Source of the DNA: Pararge aegeria
Taxonomy: Eukaryota; Arthropoda; Insecta; Lepidoptera; Nymphalidae
Direction: 5' to 3'
Assembly (NCBI RefSeq): GCF_905163445.1
Contig: NC_053185.1
Span: 13,906,001 to 13,970,000 of the forward strand
DNA: 64,000 nucleotides
In this document: piece by piece, positions 33,716-43,609 of the stretch
Layout: each line of letters opens with the position of its first letter
How positions within the stretch are numbered: the stretch's first letter is position 1
Position numbers and translations under genes: made by a program
The notes under the pieces: generated by a model
Seen by the model: only the letters and a program-made list of their open reading frames with translations
Databases searched by the model: none
Told to the model about the DNA's origin: nothing

Positions 33716-33830
33716 GCCTCAGCCCTGCTGCCCGTTCTAGACATACTCTGCACCCTGCCGACAAAAACGTGACGCGAAGCATTCCGGTACGATTCCGTGT
33801 TGAAACCAAAGGAGTATGAGTTTACTATAA
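33716..33830 (+). mobile_element. SINE-C, 3' half
   Basis: GCACCCTGCCGACAAAAACG, then CATTCCGGTACGATTCC, continuing the SINE-C body interrupted at 33290. Confidence 0.7.
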
Positions 33831-33839
33831 CTGTCATAC

Positions 33840-36760
33840 TATCACCTATAACTGTCTACCAGGATACACGTAGTAAAACTGGAAATGATTAAACTATAGT
33901 TTTAATTTTATTGCATAATATAGGTGAAATCTCATTTTGCGATAAAATTACAATTCGGTGTGCTAGCTATAAAACTTCCAAAACATTCTGATACATCATT
34001 ATGCAAATTTAAGCAATGAATAAGCTTATTAGTTTTTATTATTATTAGAGGCTTATAAATATAAACTATTATATTTGTATTTTCGTTGAAATTCAACTAT
34101 GGATGTTAAGTAACGACAAATGCTATCATTTATTTGGTTAAAGCGTTTTGTATGCGAAAATGATACGTAGTTTGACTTCATTTTACTATACAGCGTAACA
34201 CACACGCATTTTTTTTGTGTAGATATGTCACACCTATAAACGTAGTAACCTTCTGACAGATAATGTTAGAAGTAAAGGAAGACGATTATTACGGCCACTT
34301 AATGTGACCATTAAAATTGATTGGTTGAAAATAAGATACAATCCTGCAACTTATATAATAATAAGCAAAAAATAAGCAAAGATATCAACTTTTTGTTCAA
34401 CTTCAAAATTTTGTTCATGTCACGATAAGTTATCAAGTTCTTAATGTTGGCTTTGTTCTGACTGACTGACTGACAAACTACAGTCAAACGCCCCAACGTA
34501 ATAATGTTAAGAAGCCCAGAAGTGCTTAAGAAAGGATTTTTTATAGGGATTAAATTAGTTATATGCATGAAATAGTATTTGGGATTTTGGAAAAGAAAGA
34601 AAAAAAATAGTTTCACAGTTTGTAAAAAAACTAACCCCAAACGGGTGAAATAGAGAATGTTAGTGTGTGTGTGTAATGTTACAAGATATTTTGACATTAA
34701 ATCTTTCCGTTCAATATAAAGTAGTAGGTTGCTTACAGTTTTTGAAATTTCTACTCCTGAATGGTGCAATATGTTATAACAATTGTCGAAAAGTATTTCA
34801 TATTTCAATTGGTAACAAAAGTTTTTTAATTTTTTTTGCTTTTAGCTTTGCTCTAAAACTTCCTTTCTGGAGACGAGTATATGCACCGCTGGTGAATGCC
34901 TTAATATCATCAGAAATTCTACGCAAACGATTGTACTGGCATTCCTACGCTAGTAAAACATTAGCTGCTGCTATAACATTATGAGCAGTATTATCGCTAT
35001 AGCACTCATATATTGGTTGTTATACGTGCTATAGAAATTCGAAAAAGTTGTAGTTGGGTACCTTGTACCTATTCGTGCAGCATTTCAATCCTTTCTTATA
35101 AAAATGTAGACCATTTTTATCTACCCTTCCCCATTCATTTTTAATATGATCCTAAAATCGGCGGCAGGGTTAGATAGATACAGTAAATCACCTTAAAGTG
35201 GCTCCGAGTATTCAGTAAAAAAAGACGTTAAGAGTACCCTTTATATTCCAGCATTAGAGCACTCTATCGACCGCATTAGACTACCAAAGCTGAACAATTT
35301 AATGACGATTGACTATTCATACGTCATTCGAGTGGTTGACCGCCTCGCTTGACTTGATTTAAAGTCTAATTAAAGAGAGAACCCTTAGTATGAGTTTTAG
35401 GAGCTCACAATCAAGGAGTCAGCGAGCTTCGAAATTCTGTCCTAGCCTAATAACGATTTCGTTGGTTAAAAAACCTCAGTTACAGCCTGGAGTTAGGAAA
35501 TTGGAAGTGTCCATCCCAGGTCACATTGAGTCATCGCCCCGGTTATCGTCACTAACATGCTATATTGATTGTTAAAAACCACCAACCCGCATTTTGAAAG
35601 GAAGCATGAGCCCAGCAGTGGATACTGAACCGAACTGATACTAATTTTGCAACAAACTAGGACCTTGCACTTTTCCGTTTCACTAACTCGGAAAATGTCC
35701 GAAATTTGTGAACAAAATTAAATGCGTGTGCGCAAAATTAAATTTTATCCTCAAGCGCGGAAAAGTAATTCGAATAACCTTCACCAAGCATTTAAGAAAA
35801 ATAGATGCGTTTGGAAGCAGTGACAGGGTAGGATTTCGAGCGTTTATGTGCGTTTTAAGAAATTTCGTTCTTATTGTGGGAGGTGCCCTGTAGTGCGTAT
35901 TTTATGTACTCCAACTCCTTATGTACGGACCACCGAACTTGCAAAAAGAAGCTTAGCGACTAAAACAAATGAAAGGAAATGTACAATGCATACTTACTGG
36001 GTAGCAGTGCAGTGGCCTCAGTGCAATTTATTCAAAAATTCGCACGGCGTGGATGTGCCATGGCCGACATGATAATGGTTCGATACTCGCAAATCAAAGC
36101 GTGAAAATTTTACAGTACGTACCTAGTAAATTACACAGTATTCAGTTATTTTTCAGTAGAATGTCTAGGGTAAAAAAGACTAAATGTTTGTCGTTTTAGA
36201 GACAGAATGTTATTTCACAAAAGTTCCGTTAAGAGCGTTGGCTGCAGAAATTTGAACAAATTTGAGCTTTAAAAAAGGTAGCTACGTTCCATTTTATTTC
36301 GTCGTAACAGTATTTCGATACTCGGAAACGACTACACGGTTCCGAGGGCAAAAATCTTATACTAAGGGCACTGAGTCACGGCGGACGGCGACGGAGCACG
36401 TAATGAGAACGACTCAGAACTACTTCGGGGAGATGCAAAATGTTGCAATTGCATTCTCCCCGTCAGAAAAACAGCTTACACTGGCAAAAATAATTAAGAG
36501 CATTAGTGGAGTCGAGGAGCGGAGTGTCGCGTACTAAATAGTCTGCTAAATACCCACCTACATTTATTGGCGCTGGGACTCTGCGAAGGCCAATGTAATG
36601 GCGGAAACAATTCTGTCTTTTAAAACAGTGTAGGACGCTTTTCGTTGAAACTAACAAAACGTTTGATGCCATAAAGAAGGACACATTGTGTTAATTAGAG
36701 TTTTAATGATTTAATACTTTATAGTATTTAATTGATCGTGCATTACATGCAAAGCTCTTA
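33840..36760. other. No gene recognised
   Basis: Several open frames of 60-165 codons on both strands match no protein family I recognise and lack splice or start context. 35390-35640 looks like a retroelement 3' UTR (ACAGCCTGGAGTTAGGAAAT, then AGCCCAGCAGTGG). Confidence 0.4.
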
Positions 36761-36769
36761 ATTTTTTAT

Positions 36770-36880
36770 CTGGTGGGAGGCTCCGGCTGTGGCTAGTTAC
36801 TCAACCTATAAAGATGTACCACAAAGCATTACGAGACCACTAAGTAGGCGAAATTACAGTAACTGGCTAACTTGTATGAA
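36770..36880 (+). mobile_element. SINE-C fragment
   Basis: CTGGTGGGAGGCTCCGGCTG and TGGCTAGTTACTCAACCTA. Confidence 0.7.
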
Positions 36881-36914
36881 TTAACAGTAGAAAAATAGTC
36901 AAAACCAAAGCCAA

Positions 36915-37130
36915 AAATATCTTTATTCAAGTAGCCCATAAATGGCTTTTATGATGCGTACATTACACATTACATGAGAAATGCGTACACGGTAGTGAGA
37001 TGATGGCGATAACCATATTCGTAAAATTAAAACATAAGCTACGATCCAAATGCGCCCTGGGTTAAGAAGAAGCCCAAAACAAAATTCGCCGGGTGTTCTT
37101 TTTTGTTATCACCATAAATACAATACAAAC
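36915..37130 (-). repeat. LINE F 3' UTR
   Basis: Starts ATCTTTATTCAAGTAG (reverse of the CTACTTGAATAAAGAT tail), then CCATAAATGGC, GATGCGTACATTACA and GCGCCCTGGGTTAAGAAG, each matching 41220-41440 in reverse. Confidence 0.8.
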
Positions 37131-37189
37131 AGCTAACAACGCTAGGCGTTAACAGTAAAGAAAATACTAATGAAGCAGGTAGCGTGGTT

Positions 37190-37237
37190 ATCGTGTGGTA
37201 GCAGCAGATCAAATACAGTTGTTACAACCCCTCCTCT
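37190..37237 (+). repeat. Element D, left part
   Basis: CGTGTGGTAGCAGCAGATC and AGTTGTTACAACCCCTCCTC, matching 11350-11430. It breaks at CTCCTCT (37231-37237). Confidence 0.75.
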
Positions 37238-37432
37238 GCCTTATGAAAATTAAGCTTAATTTACTATACTCCGCGAACAGCAGCAGAATCTGTATGGTGT
37301 AATTTAAAATTACTTCAATCCGTATACTCCACACCAAACAGATCCTCGGGAATGTACCCTCTACGCACGTTTCGCTCCGAAACCGGAGCATCCTCAGGAG
37401 ATGTTGACTTTACAATGAATAATTGTTAAAAG
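37238..37432 (-). mobile_element. Hammerhead-bearing Penelope-like insert in element D
   Basis: 195 bp flanked by the perfect 7-bp duplication CTCCTCT (37231-37237 and 37433-37439) in the middle of element D, so insertion boundaries are exact. Minus-strand order: ATTCATTGTAAAGTC, the hammerhead, CCGTATAC-type body, then GAATTAAGC-type 3' end (AAATTAAGCTTAATTTTC). Unlike 16828-17139 it has no inverted terminal block on the 5' side. Confidence 0.8.
37358..37401 (-). ncRNA. Type I hammerhead ribozyme motif, copy 2 (intact)
   Basis: Minus strand: CTGAGGA (37391-37397), T, perfect six-pair stem II GCTCCG-GTTT-CGGAGC (37374-37389), GAAA (37370-37373), stem III CG-TG-CG (37364-37369), U-A with the predicted cleavage after A at 37362. 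Stem I next to the core is CTC/GAG plus a wobble. All invariant core positions are present. Predicted from sequence only; activity is not shown. Confidence 0.85.
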
Positions 37433-37560
37433 CTCCTCTACCCGCGGGTGTCATACGAGGCGACTAAGGGAATAAAACGAAGAACGGGCAGCCGCCTTTT
37501 CTGAGCTCCTACTACCAACAACTACGATCACTGACTGCGCAAACCCTGCAGTTGCGAGAG
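37433..37560 (+). repeat. Element D, right part
   Basis: ACCCGCGGGTGTCATACGAG, GCGACTAAGGGAATAAAACG and AAGAACGGGCAGCCGCC continue element D. Confidence 0.75.
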
Positions 37561-37953
37561 TGAGAAGTATCGTGTTCTGCTAAAGAGTTTTCAGTATCAG
37601 TCCGGAGTTGAGATTTGCGGCGTCGGTGTGCTTCGGAGAGCAGGTGAATACTTCGGTAGGTATAGGTTATTATCAGTTATAGTAAAACAAAAAAAAAGTG
37701 TTTATTTGGGAGCCACAGAAATATTAAATAAAAAAGATCAAATAGTAAAAAAAAAAAACAATGTGTATGGATCCAAATTTGTCTCCACTCAGCATATACC
37801 TAGTACACCTTTGGAGAGACCAAAGCCATAGCGCTGGTAATCCTTGGAACCAAATGGAGACGCGCACGTATATCAAGACAATATATAGATATTGAAGTGG
37901 TTAATATCAATAGAATCAGCCATTTCGATATATTTTCTCATACAAGCTTTGAA

Positions 37954-37979
37954 TCAGATATATATATATATATATATAG
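37954..37979. repeat. (AT)n microsatellite
   Basis: AT dinucleotide run. Confidence 0.9.
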
Positions 37980-38113
37980 ATACTTGTGATAATAGTCGTT
38001 AAAGTTCACCAACCAGCGTTTGGGAAGTGGATTGTATATGCTCTAAAACCATCTCTGCTATGAGAGATCAGACTGTGCCCAGCTGTGGGAGTTAAATACA
38101 CTGCTGATTACCC

Positions 38114-38260
38114 GTCTCGTGCACGGGGTTTTTGACCAGGGTATGCGTAAAGAAGGAAGATGCCGTAAAAATGTGATCGAAAAATCCTTCGTATTTATGA
38201 GTTATACAAAAATTTTAGGGTAGACAGTGCTTTGGTGCATGTATGAAGTGCACGCCACTG
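38114..38260. mobile_element. MITE, relative of 18191-18324
   Basis: CGTGCACGGGGTTTTTGACC, AGGGTATGCG, GGTGCATGTATGAAGTGCAC and the end CACGCCACTG. The left terminus is damaged. Confidence 0.7.
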
Positions 38261-38369
38261 CTGATAACGATGGAAAGTCCATATGACGGCATTGGTCACG
38301 ATTTAACCAAGGTCACATACATTTAATCTGAAGGCCGACGTTTTTCGCTTTTTACAGTTCTTGACAAAA

Positions 38370-38670
38370 AATTATCATCAGTATCATCATCATATCCACC
38401 ACTTAACCGGCCCACTACACGGCACGGGTCTCCTCCCACAATGAGAAGGGCTAAGGCCGTAGTCCGACACGCTGGCCCAGTCCGGATTGGTGGACCATAC
38501 ACGCGTTTGCAGGTTTCCTCACGATGTTTTCCTCCACCGTTGAAGCAAGTGATATTATATTTACTTAAAACGCACATAACTTAGAAGAGTTAGTGGTGAG
38601 TTCTGGGATTTGAACTCGGCCTGAAAGTGAAGCGACAGTCCTAACCACTGAGCTATCACTGCATCTCTCT
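38370..38670 (-). mobile_element. SINE-B copy, full length
   Basis: ATCATCATC tail, TAACCGGCCCACTACACG, CACGCTGGCCCAGTCCGG, AACGCACATAACTTAG, then the tRNA-like head GATAGCTCAGTGG in reverse complement. A box and B box regions are both visible. Confidence 0.85.
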
Positions 38671-38859
38671 TGACAAATACTGCTATCAAATTTATAGAGA
38701 TAAATGTTGGAGGGTGTATCTTTCCCCTTTGTCTCGCTGACAAGTCAATAGTAGTCTTCGACGGTCGCGAGGAATGCTAAAACTCTTCCGACACCGATTC
38801 CAAATGGATCATTTGTTTCCTGTCACTAAGCCACTTGACGAAGGTTTTTGTCCCGAATA

Positions 38860-38935
38860 GAAATAAAGAGTTCTCCAATTAAATTGGATCACTATCCGTG
38901 AAATTGTTTACCGTTTGAAATGAGATTCGAACAGA
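38860..38935 (+). repeat. Dispersed repeat pair, copy 1
   Basis: CCAATTAAATTGGATCAC and AATTGTTTACCGTTT recur at 44070-44145. Confidence 0.7.
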
Positions 38936-39344
38936 AGACATGAAAATTCATTCATCTAACTCTTCAAAATTCTAAATACGTGAACGGATTCGAAAAGTGA
39001 AACGGTCAAGCAATATGACATACCTACACACAGAAGGTAAGTACTTTCTCCTTTCCGAAATTATATTTATTAGTATGTAGGTAACATTAAGATTTGGATT
39101 GTTAAAAAAAAGAGTTATTGACATTTAAAGGAATGTCATGACAGAATAATTATGGAAGTATTGTTGTTGGTGTTGTATTTGTAATAGAAACCTCAAGGTA
39201 TATTTTATAGACAAATTTTGAAACAACTTCTATCTACAACGTGTAACAGAATAAACTGAAGGATGCATATTATATTTCATAAGGAATCAACCTGTAAAAA
39301 TATTAAATCAAAACAAGCATACCTATTTGTTTTTCCATTCAAGT

Positions 39345-39445
39345 GTTTACTAATGACAACACTATTGAAGTTAAAAGACCGACACGCACATAGTACCTAC
39401 GCTATGCGACGCGAACCTAATGGAGTGACAAGTGTCATATGATTT
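39345..39445 (-). repeat. Dispersed repeat, copy 1
   Basis: Reverse complement (ATTAGGTTCGCGTCGCATAG, GTAGGTACTATGTGCGTGTC) matches 56541-56641. Confidence 0.8.
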
Positions 39446-39589
39446 ATTTATTTATTTTTTACTTCTTTTACTCAAAATCTGTTAGGTTTTCGGTTTCACA
39501 AATAAGTCTCTTTCTGAGACAGTACATATTGTACCTCTAAAGCCTGTGAAGTATTATTTCGGTTTTCATTTACACGTTGTATATAGCTA

Positions 39590-39797
39590 TAGTTACAAAT
39601 CTTTAAGACTCAAATTACAACGGTTTTTTTACAAATCCCGTGAGAGGCGTTTGTTTCCCGTGGATAAAAAGTGGCCTATTTTACTGTCCGTCATTTCAAC
39701 TATCTCTATGCCAATAATATTGTTGATTGGTTGCTTGTGTAGAACGTGAAGAAAAGACAAAAAAACACATTTTCACATTTATAATATTAGTTAGGAT
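39590..39797 (-). repeat. Helitron-like or MITE fragment
   Basis: TTTACAAATCCCGTGAG, CCCGTGGATAAAAAGTGGCC, then TTTATAATATTAGTTAGGAT at the right end. These are words of a common lepidopteran non-autonomous repeat. A related copy is at 41760-41960. Confidence 0.5.
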
Positions 39798-39859
39798 ATA
39801 ACGTTGGAAATTGTGGTCATAAACAGAATACGAAATACCATAATGTTTATCTTATAATC

Positions 39860-40000
39860 TATGTGTAATTATTCTACCATGGCTGGGAAATGGGAATAAT
39901 ATGGGAAACTCTACACTTGAAATGACACGTATGACAGGACCCAGTGGATTTACCTACAACTCGCTTTACTATTCTGATTGTTCGTTACGTGTTTAATGCG
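39860..40000 (+). repeat. Dispersed repeat, copy 2
   Basis: Partner of 18735-18890. Confidence 0.75.
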
Positions 40001-40004
40001 CCTC

Positions 40005-41110
40005 GTATTCATGTAAAAAAGTGTAATTTAATTCAAGTCCATTAAAATTCCGTATTTGATGAAAAAATGTATACCTAGTTATTTAGGTATTTGGTAATAA
40101 TTCGTTCATTTCCATAACAAGAAACCCGAAAACCAAGTTATTTTTTGTTAATTTAAAATATAGATGTGCCTATTTGTGAAAAAAAGAATTGACTTTACTT
40201 TAGAACTAAAAAAGAACAGCAGGCGAATGATTGTCGGCGTGGTAAGGAATTAGTATGGCCCAAAGTAAACCTTACTTTATATACAAGAAATGTTAATTGT
40301 ATGGTAATAACAATTTATAACAAATTACCTCTGCCTAAATTAAAGATTAAAATTATTGAATGGCTTATGCTTCGTCAGTTTTATTAAGAAGACGAATATC
40401 TAAAACTAAGCGTTACAATTATTGTATTTCCAGGTTTATATTTTGGTTTACTTTATATTATTTAATTTTAAGTTGACCTTGTCATTTAATTTCATGGTTT
40501 TGATACCTTAATTTAACTGTGAAATAATATTGTATATAATTGAAAAATAATTCTCTAATTAAGGTGTTATTATAATTTGCATGCAAGAGAATGGTAGATT
40601 GTAGCATAAGTATAAGATCAAATTTGTTAACCTGCAATCACGCAAATAAAAAGCTTTGAATTTGAATTTATTTTAATGTTTTTCGCAATATTTATATACA
40701 TATATGTTATTAAATTTGCATTGACCTGTTGTCCCATCTGATGCTACGAGTAGGTTATAATGTAGTTTGAGAAAAAAGTCCGCTAAGTTAGAAGGGCTGT
40801 TTATAGACCACATATGTCTCATTGCCGCAGTATCCTTTGGACAAATTTAATTCAAACAAACAAACAATTCTGCTTCAAAGTATTCGTTCAAATTAGAATC
40901 TTTACTTAATACTTAATTGATTCAACACGAGTGACGTAATAGGACGTTTGGTTCAGTGTTTATTCTGTTTACTCCGAACAAAATGACAGATTTACGCTAA
41001 CGTGGTTGTGACGTTAGTTTATATGAAAACTGACACTGCCAAGCTTCCACGCTGACCAAGTCAGGCTTCATACACCTTTGGGAACATTATGAAGAACTGA
41101 ACCCATTTCC
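40005..41110. other. No gene; one LINE-type tail
   Basis: AT-rich. 40575-40670 ends ATCACGCAAATAAAAAGC and a (GAATTT)n-like tail, probably a retroelement 3' end. 41045-41100 is a minus-strand SINE-B scrap. Confidence 0.4.
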
Positions 41111-41119
41111 ATCTTGGAG

Positions 41120-41440
41120 ATGTCTCTTAAAAAGTTCAAAGTTAATAAACGTAAGCTTATAGAAATGTCCTACTATAGTATAAAGGACTACGTAATCGAT
41201 AAAAAAGCTTGGGTGTGAATTATTGCTCAATTGTAAAAACACAAGCTAAGTTTGTTGTGGGCTTCTTCTTAAACCAGGACGCGTTTGGAACCCTCGTAGC
41301 TTTAGTTTTAAGTTTACGAATATGGTTATCGCACTCATCTCACTACCGTGTAATTCTCATGTAATGTACGCATCAAAAGTGCCACCTATGGGCCTACTTG
41401 AATAAAGATGTTTCTGACTTTGACTTTGCACTCTCAGGCC
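41120..41440 (+). pseudogene. LINE F C-terminus with complete 3' UTR
   Basis: 41120-41218 reads MSLKKFKVNKRKLIEMSYYS then IKDYVIDKKAWV and TGA: the KxKL...SYYSIKDY..D..AW end of a CR1/L2-like reverse transcriptase. The 3' UTR is complete through GGGCCTACTTGAATAAAG and ends in (TTTGAC)-type repeats. This is the best-preserved of the four LINE F ends (27868, 36915, 41120, 58563). Confidence 0.8.
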
Positions 41441-41449
41441 TGCCGGTTT

Positions 41450-43145
41450 AAGCAAGAGATGTTAAAACATACAATTAATTTACTTGTAGTAAAATTAGCT
41501 TCCACACTTACGTACCTACCTACTTACGCGTACGGACGAAATCGGCTGAAAGTATGCGAGGTGACAGGAAACTGAGCGCACCCGAGCGCAGAGCTGACTC
41601 AGGATACGAGGGGCCTTAACACTTGAACTCGACAGCAAGTCGAATACAACACGACTAGAAATATACACAATATAAAGTCGAAGTCCCAGCACCTGAAAAA
41701 CTATTTAATTGGCAATCTGATCTTAAGACTTACTTGATCTAATAATTATTTTTTTACATACTAGATGTTGCTTGTGTTCTTTTCCCGCGTTTATTGTGAT
41801 TTTTTACAAATCCCATGGAAACAGTTCGTTTTCCTAGTTCAAAATGCAGGATATTTGTAACTTTCCGTCCTTATAATTCTATGCGAGAAATAAAATTAAG
41901 TTGTTGCTTAGTTAGAACGTTTACGAAGGACAAAATGTGATATTAGCAAGGATCACATACACACTCATCGACCAAAATTGTAATAAAAAATTATATTTGT
42001 TTAGATTTTTTACAAAAGAAATTTTAAGCAATGTTATAGGAAATAATTCAGACTGAATTATACAATACCCGACATACAATTCTATGAATTACCCTCAAGA
42101 CTCTTCAACGGCCGATTCAACTTAAAAGTACCAGACTTGTTGTCTTACCGAATCTGAGCTTGTATTTCCGTTTCCAAAAAAATATGTTAACTATAAAACT
42201 AATACATACATATCATAAACTAAAATACATTTTCTATACAAGGATTAATATTATACTTTGTTCAAAAATTACTATTAAAAATAACGTTTTAATTTTAATT
42301 TTTTGTCGACATAATTCTAAGATTTGGGATTATTCATAAGAAACCGGTTTCGCGAACTTCTTTTCAATCTACAAAAGAACAGTAGTTCTGCTGGACGTAG
42401 AATTTCTATATGACAAATACACATAGCAAAAGCATGCCTTCAGGTGAAAGAATATGTAAAACAGGATCAGTACTTCAAAGTTTATCTATTTCAAAATATA
42501 TATAAATAATATTATAAACGTAAAAATATACGCAAGATTCCAATAGTAATGGACTACGAGTAAGCGATTTTGCACACTGCGCTCGAAGCGGCGCGAGCCG
42601 CGGTATAATTACGTACCTACCTCCTACCTTCCCCTACCATACGCTACTGAGCTCTCCTTTAAATCTTGCACTGCTTAAATTTCGAGCGAACATCACCGGG
42701 CTGTATTAATTTAATTTCCACTGTTTTTGTACTCACACCAGATTCCATTTTAAAGGTAGAAACGTCGGATTTTTAATGGAACGAAATGTAATTTCTAACA
42801 TGTATAGATTATGACGTAGGTACGTGACTACGTAAAAGCAACTTTTGAGGAGGGTTCGCCTGTGTTTTAGCTTACTAAACGTATTAACGTTATTAACTTA
42901 ACTAATGAGGACCTAGGTTTTCTAATTTGATATTACATTATTTTTAAAGAAATGTGTTTGAGTGAGTTATTAAACAACGAAGTAGGTTCATATTAGTATA
43001 TAATTCTTACTAAAATTTATTATTTTTCTTTTTTTTTTAAATTATTAACAATGCTGAAGAATAAATTAAAAAACACTATTAAAAATTTATAAAAAAAAAA
43101 CTTCCACCCTCCGCTTGCGGGGCTTTTGAATGCCCAAGCAACCGG
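41450..43145. other. No gene; Helitron-like fragment
   Basis: 41760-41960 starts TACTAGATGTTGC (reverse of a CAACAGCTAGT-type terminus) and includes TTTACAAATCCCATGG and TTAGTTAGAACGTTTACG. The 41560-41620 and 42580-42610 stretches are GC-richer, but no promoter or exon can be supported. Confidence 0.4.
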
Positions 43146-43148
43146 TGG

Positions 43149-43601
43149 TCAGGGCTCCAGAGTGAGAAACCTCCTCCCAATACGGGCCGTTTCAAGGACT
43201 ACTGCCTTCTGTATCCGACCCTTGATCCAACAACCAAGCGAAAGCTTCTTGAGATGTTGGTCGAAGCTTTTCGCGAGAAGACCATTGACTGAAACGACGA
43301 TCGGAACGGTCGACTCAACATTTCACATGGCGGTAATATCGTGAGCAAGGTCCAAGTATTTAGATACTTTTTCCTTTTCAGCTTTCACCAGATTATCGTC
43401 ATGTGGAATAGTTATGTCAACAATTATAGCACGGCGCACTGATCGATCGACTAGCACTATATCAGGTCTATTAGCTGTAATATACCTGTCAGTGATAATC
43501 GTTCGATCCCAGTAGAGCAATGCACTGCTATTTTCAAGAACTGATATTAGTATCATTATTATTATTAATATTAGTATCATTATTAATTTTAAAATAGTCA
43601 A
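43149..43601 (-). pseudogene. R4/Dong-like LINE restriction-like endonuclease end
   Basis: Reverse complement reads LYWDRTIITD, then RPDIVLVDRS and IIVDITIPHDDNL, then KYLDLAHDITAM. This is the PD-(D/E)xK-type endonuclease of early-branching site-specific LINEs (R2/R4/Dong-like), with RPD and the following D visible. An in-frame TGA at 43323-43325 stands where families have TGG. The same frame continues VPIVVSVNGLLAKSF...RIGRRFLTL to a stop at 43149-43151. The AT-rich first 20 codons are simple repeat, not element. Confidence 0.8.
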
Positions 43602-43609
43602 GTTACTAT

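Noticed and set aside
34311..34808. 165-codon minus-strand open frame, the second longest in the window
   Set aside because: Very AT-rich, low complexity, no known domain; length is plausible by chance at this composition.
41550..41660. GC-richer stretch as a possible promoter
   Set aside because: No exon, TATA-like or initiator context that could be tied to a gene.
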